From the NCBI GenBank assembly GCA_963708775.1, contig CAVPTI010000012.1, forward strand, positions 62,001-126,000: a DNA stretch of 64,000 bases, read 5' to 3'. Below the pieces are notes generated by a model. That model worked only from the letters and a program-made list of their open reading frames with translations. It did no database searches and was not told the origin of the DNA. This DNA comes from JAGVSR01 sp963708775. Its GTDB lineage: Bacteria > Pseudomonadota > Alphaproteobacteria > Rhizobiales > Hyphomicrobiaceae. Below, piece by piece: positions 21,332 through 29,066 of the stretch (positions within the stretch are counted from its first letter, which is position 1; the number at the start of each line of letters is the position of its first letter). The translations under genes were made by a program, and so were the position numbers.

Positions 21332-21529
21332 ATGCCCGCCAAAATACGCGATCTCATCAGTCAGCTGGAACAGGCAGGATTTCGAGATCGGGGAGGAAAG
21401 GGCAGCCATCGCAACTTCGTACATCCAGATTTAATAAAGCCGATCACGATTTCTGGTAAAATGGGTGATGATGCAAAGCCGTACCAGATCAAGGCTGTGA
21501 GCAGGGCAATCGAGGAGTCCCGCAAGTGA
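21332..21529 (+). CDS. hicA: Type II toxin, HicA family mRNA interferase
   Basis: The 65-aa protein has the dsRBD-like HicA fold: DLISQLEQAGFRDRGGKGSH with the catalytic His in GSHRNFVHP, then ITISGKMGDDAKPYQIKAVS. HicA toxins cleave mRNA. It starts 6 bp after mutB, probably by readthrough from mutB. Its base composition is clearly more AT-rich than the neighbours, which suggests recent acquisition. Its stop overlaps the GTG start of the antitoxin gene. Confidence 0.88.
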   Translation: MPAKIRDLISQLEQAGFRDRGGKGSHRNFVHPDLIKPITISGKMGDDAKPYQIKAVSRAIEESRK

Positions 21530-21765
21530 AACCCAGCGATCGATACGTGAAGATTGTCGAGTGGTCCGAAAGCGATCAGGCCTATGTCGGCAGTGCGCCT
21601 GGTCTCATTTTAGGTGGCTGCCACGGTGACGATGAGCGGACCGTGTTCGACGAACTGTGCGATATCGTCGAGGAGGCGATCGCACTTTATGAACAGGACG
21701 GCAAACCTCTTCCGCCGCCGACATCCGGTCGCGACCTCGCCAATCGCCTACAAGCCGCCGAGTAG
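21526..21765 (+). CDS. hicB: HicB-family antitoxin (short form)
   Basis: The 79-aa protein has the partial RNase H-like HicB domain: YVKIVEWSESDQAYVGSAPG with the GC(H)G turn (LGGCHGDDE), and EEAIALYEQDGKPLPPPTSG. It ends soon after, without an obvious RHH or HTH DNA-binding extension, so autoregulation by this protein is uncertain. The GTG start overlaps the hicA TGA (GTGA), the usual toxin-first coupled order. Confidence 0.85.
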   Translation: MKPSDRYVKIVEWSESDQAYVGSAPGLILGGCHGDDERTVFDELCDIVEEAIALYEQDGKPLPPPTSGRDLANRLQAAE

Positions 21766-21890
21766 TACATTAAGAGCGACACCCCCGTGCAGCCCTAGGG
21801 ACGTCCCGACCCCATGGTGGCCCGAACCGGCGCAACGGCCTTCTCCCCGCAAACGGCGATCAGCACAACGAACGCAAGCCGCGCCCCGCC

Positions 21891-23282
21891 CTACTCCGCC
21901 GCATCCCTCCGCTCAGCCTTGAGCGACTCCGCCTTCTCGCGCTCTAGCGCGGCGCGGTCGCTGAGATCGGCGCGCTCCAGCACCGTCTCGTCCACATGCA
22001 CCGCCTCACGGGTCTTCGGCGCGTGCTCCTTCAGCAGCACCCCGAACGCCGTCGGCTTGCCCTCCGTCATGCGCCCGTAAAGCCCTTCGACGATCTGCGC
22101 CTTCTCGGCGTACTCCGCGTCCTGCAACAGCCGGTCATGGAACCGGCGCAGCTTATAATGCGGCACCGTCGCCATCAGATGGTGCGGCTGGTGATACTCC
22201 ATGCCCCACGGCAGCACGGCATAGCGGAACAGCGGCCCAGTGAGGATCACGCGCGAGTTCGTGTACCGCCCGCGATCGGCATTCCCGTGCTGGATCCACT
22301 CGCGGAAAATCATGAACACCGGGAACGTCGTGAATAGCGGCACGATCCAATAGAGACCGTAGTACATCCACGCCTTCTCATAGCCCGTGAGATCGATGGC
22401 TGTCAGCGACCCATAGACGATCGCCATGAACGACACGCGTGCGATCGAACCCATGCGATGCGAGATAACCGGCTCCACGCGGCCCGATGCGAACCAGTCT
22501 TCCGGGATGACGGCGTAAAATAGAACCGCCGCGGCCCAGATCGCAAAGAACGTGCCCATCACGGCTGTCGCGCCAAAGCCCGCAAGCATCATTCCAATGA
22601 GAACCGCCGGCACCAGCCCGGCAAACAGAATGCCCACCGACTGCGCCGCGCGATGCCCCGGCCGCTTCGGATCACCATACGGGTTCTTGCCTAGACCCAG
22701 CGCGCTGTAGCGAGCGCGCGCGATCGTGTACTTCACCAGGTTCGGAATCCACAAGAGCCGCGCCAGCCCCTTCACCAACTCCACATGCGTCAGCGGAAAA
22801 TCGAGCCAGTGCCCGCTCTCGTCCGCCTGCCCGAAAATCGGATCGCGCTCCGGATCGTTGACGAACTGATGATGCGCCATGTGATGCAGGCGATAATGAT
22901 GCGTCGAGGTGTAGATCGGGAACCCGGCGAACCAGTCCGACGCGACTTCATTCAGCGTGCGGTTCGCAAACAGCTGATAGTGCGTCCCCTCGTGGATCGC
23001 GCCGCCCAACTGATGCTGCGATGCGCCCATCACGATGATCGCGACGATGGCCAGCGGCAGGATCGCTTCCCACCCGTAGCCCATCGCCCGCAACTGGCTC
23101 TCGCCCCAAATGGCGAGAAACAGCGTGCCCGCAATCACGAACCAGTTCAGCGCCAGGTAGCGCCAGTTGGTCCAATTATCGCGCGCCTTGAAGGCCTCCA
23201 TTTCGCCAGGCGTGATGCGGCCTGCACGGTTGCGGCCAGAGTTGCGCGTATCACGCACGTTCAAGGCGTCAGCTTGTGTCAC
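21891..23282 (-). CDS. Membrane fatty acid desaturase
   Basis: The 463-aa di-iron desaturase has three histidine boxes: HEGTH (about residue 97), HHYRLHHMAHH (about 127-137) and HQPHH (about 355). Four to five hydrophobic helices include LALNWFVIAGTLFLAIWG and ILPLAIVAIIVMGASQH. It introduces a double bond into a membrane lipid acyl chain, or acts on a related lipid; the substrate cannot be told. A charged C-terminal tail of about 50 residues is rich in Glu/Arg/Ala. It is transcribed toward hicB (convergent). Confidence 0.88.
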   Translation of the reverse strand: MTQADALNVRDTRNSGRNRAGRITPGEMEAFKARDNWTNWRYLALNWFVIAGTLFLAIWGESQLRAMGYGWEAILPLAIVAIIVMGASQHQLGGAIHEGTHYQLFANRTLNEVASDWFAGFPIYTSTHHYRLHHMAHHQFVNDPERDPIFGQADESGHWLDFPLTHVELVKGLARLLWIPNLVKYTIARARYSALGLGKNPYGDPKRPGHRAAQSVGILFAGLVPAVLIGMMLAGFGATAVMGTFFAIWAAAVLFYAVIPEDWFASGRVEPVISHRMGSIARVSFMAIVYGSLTAIDLTGYEKAWMYYGLYWIVPLFTTFPVFMIFREWIQHGNADRGRYTNSRVILTGPLFRYAVLPWGMEYHQPHHLMATVPHYKLRRFHDRLLQDAEYAEKAQIVEGLYGRMTEGKPTAFGVLLKEHAPKTREAVHVDETVLERADLSDRAALEREKAESLKAERRDAAE

Positions 23283-23455
23283 GGATCAACTCCAAAATGC
23301 ATCGCGACGTCCGTCGCGCGAGCGCCGACGATGCGGCACTAGGATTTCAGCTAGTATACGCGCCCAAGGCCATTTCGGCGCGGCCATGCGACAAAAAAGG
23401 CGCAGTTAGGCTTAGAACGGATCAGCGCGCGCTGCCTTCAGCCAAAAGACGACCA

Positions 23456-25631
23456 TCATGCCGCAGCCCCACTGCTCCCACGAGCCGACAACAGCTTCTC
23501 CAGCCGGTTCCCCGCCGCCTTGTAAGTCAGGATCTCCCACGCGCGTTCCGCGATCTGAGCGCCGGCGGCCGCCGGTGGAAGCCCCCCACTGTAGATGTTG
23601 GAAATCACCGAATACTCGTAGCGCTGATCTCCACCCGCGTCCGGCACGCGGTAGGCCATGTACGCCGACAGACTGCGCGACGCGATGGCATCTCCGCCCG
23701 GCCTCTCGCCGATGAGGGTGATGACGAGCTTGGGCGCCAGCGCATTTCCGATGTCTTCGGCAAGCTTGACCCGCCCATAGGGGGCCAGGATGGGCTGCCC
23801 GACACTAAATCCGTTCTTCGCTAATGCAGCTGCCAGCACGGGCAGTAGGTCCGGGATGTTGTGATGCACCGCCTCCGCGCTCAGCCCGTCTGAAACGACG
23901 ATCTGCACATCCGCGGCCTCCGGCTTCAACTCCGCCCGCGCCGTCTCAGCAATACGCGCACCCTTCTCCGGATCGTTGAGATGCGCGGTTTTGCTCGCGG
24001 CTGACGTGGCCACACGCCGGAACTCCATCCGTCCCAGGTACTGCGGCTCCACCTCCGCGTAGATCGCCTCCCGCGCGACGGCGAGATTGGCCTTCACCTC
24101 CCGCGACACCCGATCAGCCGGACGCGGACCCGCATTCTCGAACCCGTAAGCCGCCGGCACTTTCGCGACGAGCGTTGTGAACGCCTCCTCGCTGTCACAG
24201 AAGATGCGCGGGTTGCCCCAGTTCGGCCCACGCTCGATCTCCCCATCCTCGGCCTCGAGGAAAATCCCCCGCGACATCGCCCACGCGAGATACTCCGGCG
24301 CGGGCCTCAGCCCGTGCACCTCCCGCATCGTCTGGTCGTCATGGCCGGCCGTATCGAAATAGGCGAGCATGCGATCGACGCCGAGATAGACATCCATGAA
24401 GTAGTTCGAGCCCGCAGCTGTCAGAAGCTCGCGTCGCGATCTGCTGACCCTCCATCGTGATCTCGGAATGAAGCGTGTAGCAGGGCGCCATACCCATCGG
24501 CAGGCCGAGCAGCTTGCCCATGAAATGATCCTGCAAGTTCGAGACGATCATCTCGAAATTGGTGCGATGCGTTTCGGGCCCGATGAACCCGGTCACGTTG
24601 TTGACCATGAACGGATCGTACCGCCGCGCGAGCCCGTAGCAGAGCGCTTCCGTCGTGGTCATGTCGATGCCGTTGTGCTTGCCGTAGGTGAGTTCGCTCC
24701 CCTGCCCCGTCTCGAAGTACATGAATTGCCGCGCTTGCGCTCCCAGCGGCCCCTTCGCCGCCATCAGCCGGTACGCCTCGTCCAGAACGTCCACCGTCAC
24801 ATCGAACTCTTCGGTCAGCGTCCGATCCGTGCCCGCCAGCGACTGGAACATGATCTCAACCGGCGCGCCGCGCTCCAGGCACGCCATCTGCGTCTTCACA
24901 TGCGACAGCACGCAAATCTGCGTCGGAGCTCCGGTCTCACGCCGCAGCCCATCGAGGTGGCGCAGGATTTTTTCGACGTTGTCGACGGTATCGATCGCCG
25001 GGTTGAGCCCGATGAGCGCATCGCCCGCGCCCATCGAAAGCCCCGTATAGACGAGAGCCGTGACCGCGGTCAGGTCGTCGGTCGGATGGTTGGGCTGCAA
25101 CCGGGACGACAGAGTACCGGCACGTCCCACCTCCGTTCGCGCTTTGCCGCTGCGCTTCAATTTACGCGCAGCATAAATGAATTCATGCACATCCATAAGC
25201 TTGGCAATGGCCGCCGCCATCACGCCGGTCAGCCCGCGTCCGATCCGCTTGGCATCGGCAGCCTTCGCCTTGAGCAGCTGGTCCTTCACCGCCCCGCATG
25301 TCAGCGGCGCGAGAGCGGAGAACACCTCATGGTCGATGTCGTAGTTGACCCGCATGACATCGTCGATTCCACCGCTATCCGACACCAGCGGATGATCGTA
25401 GATGTGCTGCAACGTGAGCCCTGAGAGGATCTTCCGCGCCGCCTCGCGCGCCACCTCATCCTTGGCGGCGAGCCCCGTCAGCCGCTCGCCCGCCTTGTCG
25501 TAATCCGCCGCTCCCAGGAGATGCTTCAAACCGCGAAATTCAAATGCGCGGTCGAAAAGAACTATCTTGTACGTCTCGTCCGGTGCGGCCTGCGGAACGC
25601 GAATGTGAGAGAGCGGGGTCAAAGGCATCAT
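23456..25631 (-). CDS. Ethanolamine ammonia-lyase, EutB-EutC fused in one chain (frameshifted)
   Basis: B12-dependent conversion of ethanolamine to acetaldehyde and ammonia. The EutB part has TLSSRLQPNHPTDDLTAV (conserved Arg and Gln of the active site), IGLNPAIDTVDN, MYFETGQGSELTYG (conserved Glu) and LQDHFMGKLLGLPMG. An extra G near 24425 breaks the frame; removal restores QIATRLLTAAGSNYFMDVYL. The frame then runs without stop through the EutB end (TMREVHGLRPAPEYLAW) into EutC sequence (KTAHLNDPEKGARI, DVQIVVSDGLSAEAVHH, YGRVKLAEDIG, LIGERPGGDA and the C-terminal SNIYSGGLPPAAAG). The total is about 724 aa. The usual EutC N-terminus is not seen. No carboxysome-like eut genes are nearby. Confidence 0.88.
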
Positions 25632-25765
25632 CGCGGCGCCTCTTCTTAGATCGGCGCCGAAGCAGACCCGACGGCCGCCACGCGCTTCTTCCGAAAGAGC
25701 GCGAGCTTAGCGGCTGCAGGTCATAAGGTCCTGCCAATTAGATGAGCAGTCCGCCTGTGTTTTCT

Positions 25766-25954
25766 TCACGTTCGACGCGGCACCACCGCATACGACGCCA
25801 GAAGCACGATGAGGATCGTCACCGGAATGAAGAAGATCGGCAGTTGATCGGCGCCGCCGTCATAGAGAACGCGCGAGATCGTCAGCCCTGCCGAAGTCCC
25901 GAGCATCCACCCGATGAGAACACTCCCCAAGAACCGCGTAAGGAAATCGATCAT
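25766..25954 (-). CDS. Small two-helix membrane protein
   Basis: The 62-aa product MIDFLTRFLGSVLIGWMLGT... has two hydrophobic helices (about 8-28 and 38-57, IFFIPVTILIVLLASYAV) and a basic end VVPRRT. No family is recognised. The start at 25954 is preceded by a GGGGGATGGA purine stretch. It lies 31 bp downstream of the histidine-rich gene on the same strand, so it may be cotranscribed with it. Confidence 0.5.
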   Translation of the reverse strand: MIDFLTRFLGSVLIGWMLGTSAGLTISRVLYDGGADQLPIFFIPVTILIVLLASYAVVPRRT

Positions 25955-25985
25955 TCCATCCCCCGCGCGGTCCGACTCCTGTGCG

Positions 25986-26342
25986 CTACTTGACGATCTC
26001 GACCGGCCCATGATTGTCGCAATGATCGCCATGCGGGTGATGCAAATGGCCATCGACGATGTAATCAACATGATCCCCGTGCGGAATCGCTTCGTGCCCG
26101 CATCCGGGGCCATGCACGTGTCCCGCCGCGTGCCCGGCACAGGTATGCTCCGGCGTGCAGGCATTAGGGTTGGCCGATGAAATCTCGATCGTATGCTCGT
26201 CCACGTGTTCGGCATGCATGTGATGCAAATGGCCATCGTGCAGGTAATCGACATGGTCACCGTGCTTCACAGCCGTATGGCCGCAACCGGGTCCATGTTG
26301 ATGGGAATGATTGGCGTGATGCGGAAGCTTGCAGTCTGTCAT
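25986..26342 (-). CDS. Histidine-rich metal-binding protein with two tandem repeats
   Basis: The 118-aa protein has about 28 His and 6 Cys. Two units repeat: HGPGCGHTAVKHGDHVDYLH (about 16-35) and HGPGCGHEAIPHGDHVDYIV (about 77-96), each followed by DGHLHH and a His/Asp-rich tail. No signal peptide is seen, so it is probably cytoplasmic, a metal (zinc, nickel or cobalt) store or chaperone; metal and partner are unknown. The start is supported by GGAG 8 bases upstream. Similar proteins occur widely without an assigned role. Confidence 0.75.
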   Translation of the reverse strand: MTDCKLPHHANHSHQHGPGCGHTAVKHGDHVDYLHDGHLHHMHAEHVDEHTIEISSANPNACTPEHTCAGHAAGHVHGPGCGHEAIPHGDHVDYIVDGHLHHPHGDHCDNHGPVEIVK

Positions 26343-26470
26343 GTGAGGTCTCCAGTCCAACGTGTCCATAATAACTGACATTGCTCCTCTAAGCAGCGAT
26401 TTTCCGCACCGTTTCGCACACCATCGGTTCGTGGCAGGGTGCAATCAAGGAATCAGGGGGTTGATTTGCG

Positions 26471-26725
26471 ATGGAATGGCTCGATTTGTTTCAAGATCCA
26501 AAACGCATGGGATTGATGGTGTTGATCGCCCTCGGCGCGGTCATTGCGGGAAAGATGGTCTACAATGTCTGGCCCAAGACTCAGAACCCTACATTTTGGG
26601 GCTCGGCCATCGCCATGCTCATCGTCGGCGCACTGGCCTACATGGGTGTACCGGAGGCCGCCATCGTCGTCTGGATCTTCATCGCGATCGGTGTCGTGCT
26701 CGGCCTCGGCGCACTCGTCCTGTGA
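26471..26725 (+). CDS. Small membrane protein of unknown function
   Basis: The 84-aa product begins MEWLDLFQDPKRMGLMVLIA and has three hydrophobic stretches (about 13-30, 43-60, 63-83, ending GVVLGLGALVL). It is divergent from the histidine-rich gene, with about 130 bp between. No family is recognised. It is followed 81 bp later by the pirin gene. Confidence 0.55.
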   Translation: MEWLDLFQDPKRMGLMVLIALGAVIAGKMVYNVWPKTQNPTFWGSAIAMLIVGALAYMGVPEAAIVVWIFIAIGVVLGLGALVL

Positions 26726-26806
26726 AGCAACGATCTGAAGACGTCATCCCTTTATCGACCGACGCGCGTGCCACTTTAAACGCCGCACAGAAAGGACGCG
26801 ACGACG

Positions 26807-27724
26807 ATGAGTTGGCTCCCCGACGCCGATCCCAAACCGGGTGACACCAAAGCCTGCGATCTGATCGAGCAGGTGATCGTCCCCCGTGCCCGCGATCTCG
26901 GAGGCTTCGAAGTTCGCCGCGCGCTACCCGCCGCCGGCAAACAGATGATCGGTCCCTTCATTTTCTTCGACCAGATGGGCCCCGCCGAATTCCTCTTCGG
27001 CCAAGGCATCGACGTGCGACCGCATCCCCACATCGGCCTCTCCACCGTCACCTATCTTTTCGACGGCGAGATCATGCATCGCGACAGCTTGGGCACCGAA
27101 CTGTCCATAAGACCTGGCGCGCTCAATCTCATGACCGCCGGCCGCGGCATCGTCCATTCCGAACGCACCGCGCCCGAAATCAAAGCCACCGGCCCGCGTC
27201 TCTTCGGCATTCAGGCTTGGGCCGCGCTTCCCAAGTCGCACGAGGAAGGCGCACCGGCTTTCATCCATCACGCCGAGACCGAACTCCCCCGCATCATGGG
27301 CGAGGGAAAGCGCGTCCGCCTCATCATGGGATCGATGTTCGGTGAAACCTCGCCCGCCCAATTCCCGCACGATTGCGTCTATGCCGAAGCGGTCCTCGCA
27401 CCCGGCGCCGTCCTCCCGCTCGATCCCGATTACGACGAACGCGGCGTCTTCATCGTCTCCGGCGAAATCGACATCGCGGGCGAAACCTTCGGCCCCGGCC
27501 GCCTGCTCGTCTTCCGCCCCGGCGACCGCATTTCAATTCTAGCGGTCTCGCAAGCCCGCCTCATGATCGTCGGCGGCGAACCCATGGACGGCCCCCGCCA
27601 CATCTGGTGGAACTTCGTCTCCTCGTCGAAAGAACGCATCGATCAGGCCAAGGCCGATTGGCGCCAAGGCCGCTTCGACACCGTCCCCGGCGACGCCACC
27701 GAATTCATCCCGCTCCCCGATTAG
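26807..27724 (+). CDS. Pirin family protein
   Basis: The 305-aa bicupin has the N-terminal metal-binding motif RPHPHIGLSTVTYLFDGEIMH (three His) with the Glu in GRGIVHSE, the iron-site pattern of pirins. The second cupin (GVFIVSGEIDIAGETFGPGR) is more diverged. Some pirins have quercetin dioxygenase or redox-sensing activity; the role here is unknown. A clear ribosome site (GAAAGGACG) precedes the ATG. It probably stands alone. Confidence 0.9.
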   Translation: MSWLPDADPKPGDTKACDLIEQVIVPRARDLGGFEVRRALPAAGKQMIGPFIFFDQMGPAEFLFGQGIDVRPHPHIGLSTVTYLFDGEIMHRDSLGTELSIRPGALNLMTAGRGIVHSERTAPEIKATGPRLFGIQAWAALPKSHEEGAPAFIHHAETELPRIMGEGKRVRLIMGSMFGETSPAQFPHDCVYAEAVLAPGAVLPLDPDYDERGVFIVSGEIDIAGETFGPGRLLVFRPGDRISILAVSQARLMIVGGEPMDGPRHIWWNFVSSSKERIDQAKADWRQGRFDTVPGDATEFIPLPD

Positions 27725-27804
27725 CAAGTGCGCTGCCGCGTGTGACCGGACCTTGCGCCGCCAGTTCCCCACCCATAAGCTCTCGGTTTTCGGAAGGGAC
27801 GCAA

Positions 27805-27936
27805 ATGCACACAAAGCGCATGATGACGTTTGCAGCGGCGATCTGCGTTTTTGCGATGCTGGCCTATCTGTTCGTGTTCGCCGACGCGACCGTCGTCGGG
27901 GTCGAGGAACCGGCGAACGCAGCGACCACACAATAA
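27805..27936 (+). CDS. Small single-span membrane or exported peptide (43 aa)
   Basis: The product MHTKRMMTFAAAICVFAMLA YLFVFADATVV... has one hydrophobic helix and a short polar end (EEPANAATTQ). The ribosome site GGAAGGGACG precedes ATG 27805 at a proper distance. No family is recognised. Its stop is immediately followed by palindromic element copy 2. Confidence 0.4.
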   Translation: MHTKRMMTFAAAICVFAMLAYLFVFADATVVGVEEPANAATTQ

Positions 27937-27938
27937 CC

Positions 27939-27980
27939 GCGCCGTGCGGCCGGCTCCTCAGCAGGGGAGTCGCACGGCGC
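27939..27980. repeat. Intergenic palindromic element, copy 2
   Basis: The outer arms GCGCCGTGCG / CGCACGGCGC (10 bp, perfect) surround the family core GGCCGGCTCC...GGGAGT. The outer arms differ in sequence from copy 1 yet are perfectly complementary, which implies selection or copying of the hairpin as a structure. It lies between a small ORF and the GFA gene. Confidence 0.65.
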
Positions 27981-27996
27981 AATCAACAAAACCACG

Positions 27997-28377
27997 ATGC
28001 TTTATCAAGGAAGCTGCCACTGCCGCGCCGTCACCTTCGAAGTGGATGCGCCCGAGACGATCATCGCGCAGGATTGCAACTGCTCGATCTGTTCCAAGGC
28101 CGGCTTCCTGCATCTCATCGTGCCGAAGTCGAAGTTCCGTCTGCTCAGCGGCGACGACAACCTCACCCGCTACACCTTCAACACCGGCGTCGCGCAGCAC
28201 TCCTTCTGCAAAACCTGCGGTATCAAACCCTTCTACATCCCGCGCTCAAACCCTGACGGCATCGACATCAACGTCCGCTGCCTCGACACGCCCATCCCGA
28301 AGCTCACCATCGAACCCTTCGACGGCCGCAACTGGGAACAGAACGCGGAAGCGCTGAAGCACCTGAGCGAAGAATAA
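27997..28377 (+). CDS. GFA / CENP-V family zinc protein
   Basis: The 126-aa protein carries the family's cysteine sets: GSCHCRAV (CxC), NCSICSKAGF (CxxC) and FCKTCGI (CxxC), which bind zinc in glutathione-dependent formaldehyde-activating-enzyme-like proteins. Enzymatic activity of the family is disputed, so no reaction is assigned. It is preceded by the palindromic element and followed by the 469-bp gene-free region. Confidence 0.87.
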   Translation: MLYQGSCHCRAVTFEVDAPETIIAQDCNCSICSKAGFLHLIVPKSKFRLLSGDDNLTRYTFNTGVAQHSFCKTCGIKPFYIPRSNPDGIDINVRCLDTPIPKLTIEPFDGRNWEQNAEALKHLSEE

Positions 28378-28394
28378 GAAAAACGTTATCCCCG

Positions 28395-28660
28395 CCTCCT
28401 CGGCCCTCGCATATCCTCCCCTCACCTGCATCACACGAGGGCGCTGTCCGGAGGCGTTCGAATAGCGCGATGCAGGGACGGGCGCGGAAGGACAAATCGG
28501 CGACGCAGCCAACCCTTCCGGCGTCGATTTCAACTGCCCGCCGTAAGGATGGGTCCCGGATGATGTGCCGGTGAAAAGGGGAAACAGTAAGCTGGGGTAA
28601 GAGCGAGCCCAGACTGAAGCCCGTAAGGCGGGGCGCCACGGCGCCACCATTCTAGATATC
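28395..28660. ncRNA. Candidate structured RNA, class unidentified
   Basis: Successive stems can be drawn. CCTGCATC (28425-28432) plus GCGCT (28441-28445) pair with AGCGC plus GATGCAGG (28464-28476). GACGC pairs with GCGTC, enclosed by CGGGC/GCCCG. CAGT-AAG-CTGGG pairs with CCCAG-ACTG (about 28585-28615). CCCG-TAAGG-CGGG and GGCGCC-ACG-GCGCC follow. The stretch GGTGAAAAGG...GGGGTAAGAGC resembles part of bacterial RNase P RNA, and some elements recall a cobalamin riboswitch, but the other conserved blocks of either are absent. Strand is undecided. No protein is supported here. Confidence 0.3.
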
Positions 28661-28718
28661 CACGCGGAAGACCGCAGCGCCGCTGCGCCCCGCCGCCTCG
28701 TTACGTCTTCGCCAACCA

Positions 28719-28739
28719 ACTCCGCTCCGCGGAGCCGGC
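28719..28739 (-). repeat. Intergenic palindromic element, copy 3 (inverted, short)
   Basis: On the minus strand it reads GCCGGCTCC-GCGGAGC-GGAGT, the family core without matching outer arms. It is back-to-back with copy 4, in opposite orientation. Confidence 0.5.
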
Positions 28740-28744
28740 AACTA

Positions 28745-28778
28745 CGCGCCGTGCGCCCGGCTCCCCGAAAGGGGAGTC
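28745..28778 (+). repeat. Intergenic palindromic element, copy 4
   Basis: The core GGCTCCCC-GAAA-GGGGAGTC forms a tight hairpin (28761-28766 with 28771-28776) closed by a GAAA tetraloop. The left flank GCGCCGTGCGC resembles the left arm of copy 2, but the right arm is lost, so this looks like a degraded copy. Confidence 0.55.
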
Positions 28779-28846
28779 TCGTCCTTTAACACCGCACCAT
28801 TCTCCTTGCAGCCACGGCGGCCACCGGACAACATGGCCCGGATCGA

Positions 28847-29056
28847 ATGAACCGCGTGGCCCCCATGAACCTCTCGTCCCAAGAAGCCGCCTACGCCGGT
28901 ACGCTCGGCGCCGTCATCGGCATCGTCTACACGGTGACGAGCACGACCTGGGGAGACGCGACGCTCGAAGACGTCGTGCTCCTCGATGTCCTATCCGCCG
29001 CCTGCATCGGCGCAGTTGCGGGCATCCTCGCGTTCGCCCTGCGCCGGACCATGTGA
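28847..29056 (+). CDS. Small membrane protein of unknown function
   Basis: The 69-aa product has two hydrophobic helices (about 18-34, GTLGAVIGIVYTVTS, and 44-64, LLDVLSAACIGAVAGILAFA). An in-frame ATG at 28865 is an alternative start. No family is recognised. The next gene begins 11 bp later on the same strand, so an operon of two membrane proteins is likely. Confidence 0.45.
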   Translation: MNRVAPMNLSSQEAAYAGTLGAVIGIVYTVTSTTWGDATLEDVVLLDVLSAACIGAVAGILAFALRRTM

Positions 29057-29066
29057 TCCGGCAGCC

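Larger units (their letters stand above)
28378..28846. other. Gene-free region after the GFA gene
   Basis: This 469-bp gap contains the candidate structured RNA (28395-28660) and two copies of the palindromic element (28719-28739 and 28745-28778). Open frames on the minus strand through it have no recognisable protein features and look like by-products of high GC. Confidence 0.5.

Noticed and set aside
21332..21765. A larger defence island around HicAB
   Set aside because: No other defence, phage or integrase genes are found within 10 kb on either side; the Uma2 gene alone is not enough.
28560..28615. RNase P RNA, because of GGTGAAAAGG and GGGGTAAGAGC
   Set aside because: The conserved 5' P4 element (GAGGAAAGTCC type), ACAGAAA and the 3' half are missing within several hundred bases.
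28304..28639. Minus-strand protein of 111 aa across the gene-free region
   Set aside because: It has no domain, signal or ribosome site, overlaps stable hairpins, and open frames are common by chance at this GC content.
28545..28690. Cobalamin riboswitch, because of GGGGAAACAG, CCCAGACTG and GCGGAAGACC elements
   Set aside because: The order and spacing fit poorly, and the CCCGCAACTG core and a clear B12 box are absent; downstream genes are not recognised B12 or cobalt genes. Kept only as an unidentified structured region.
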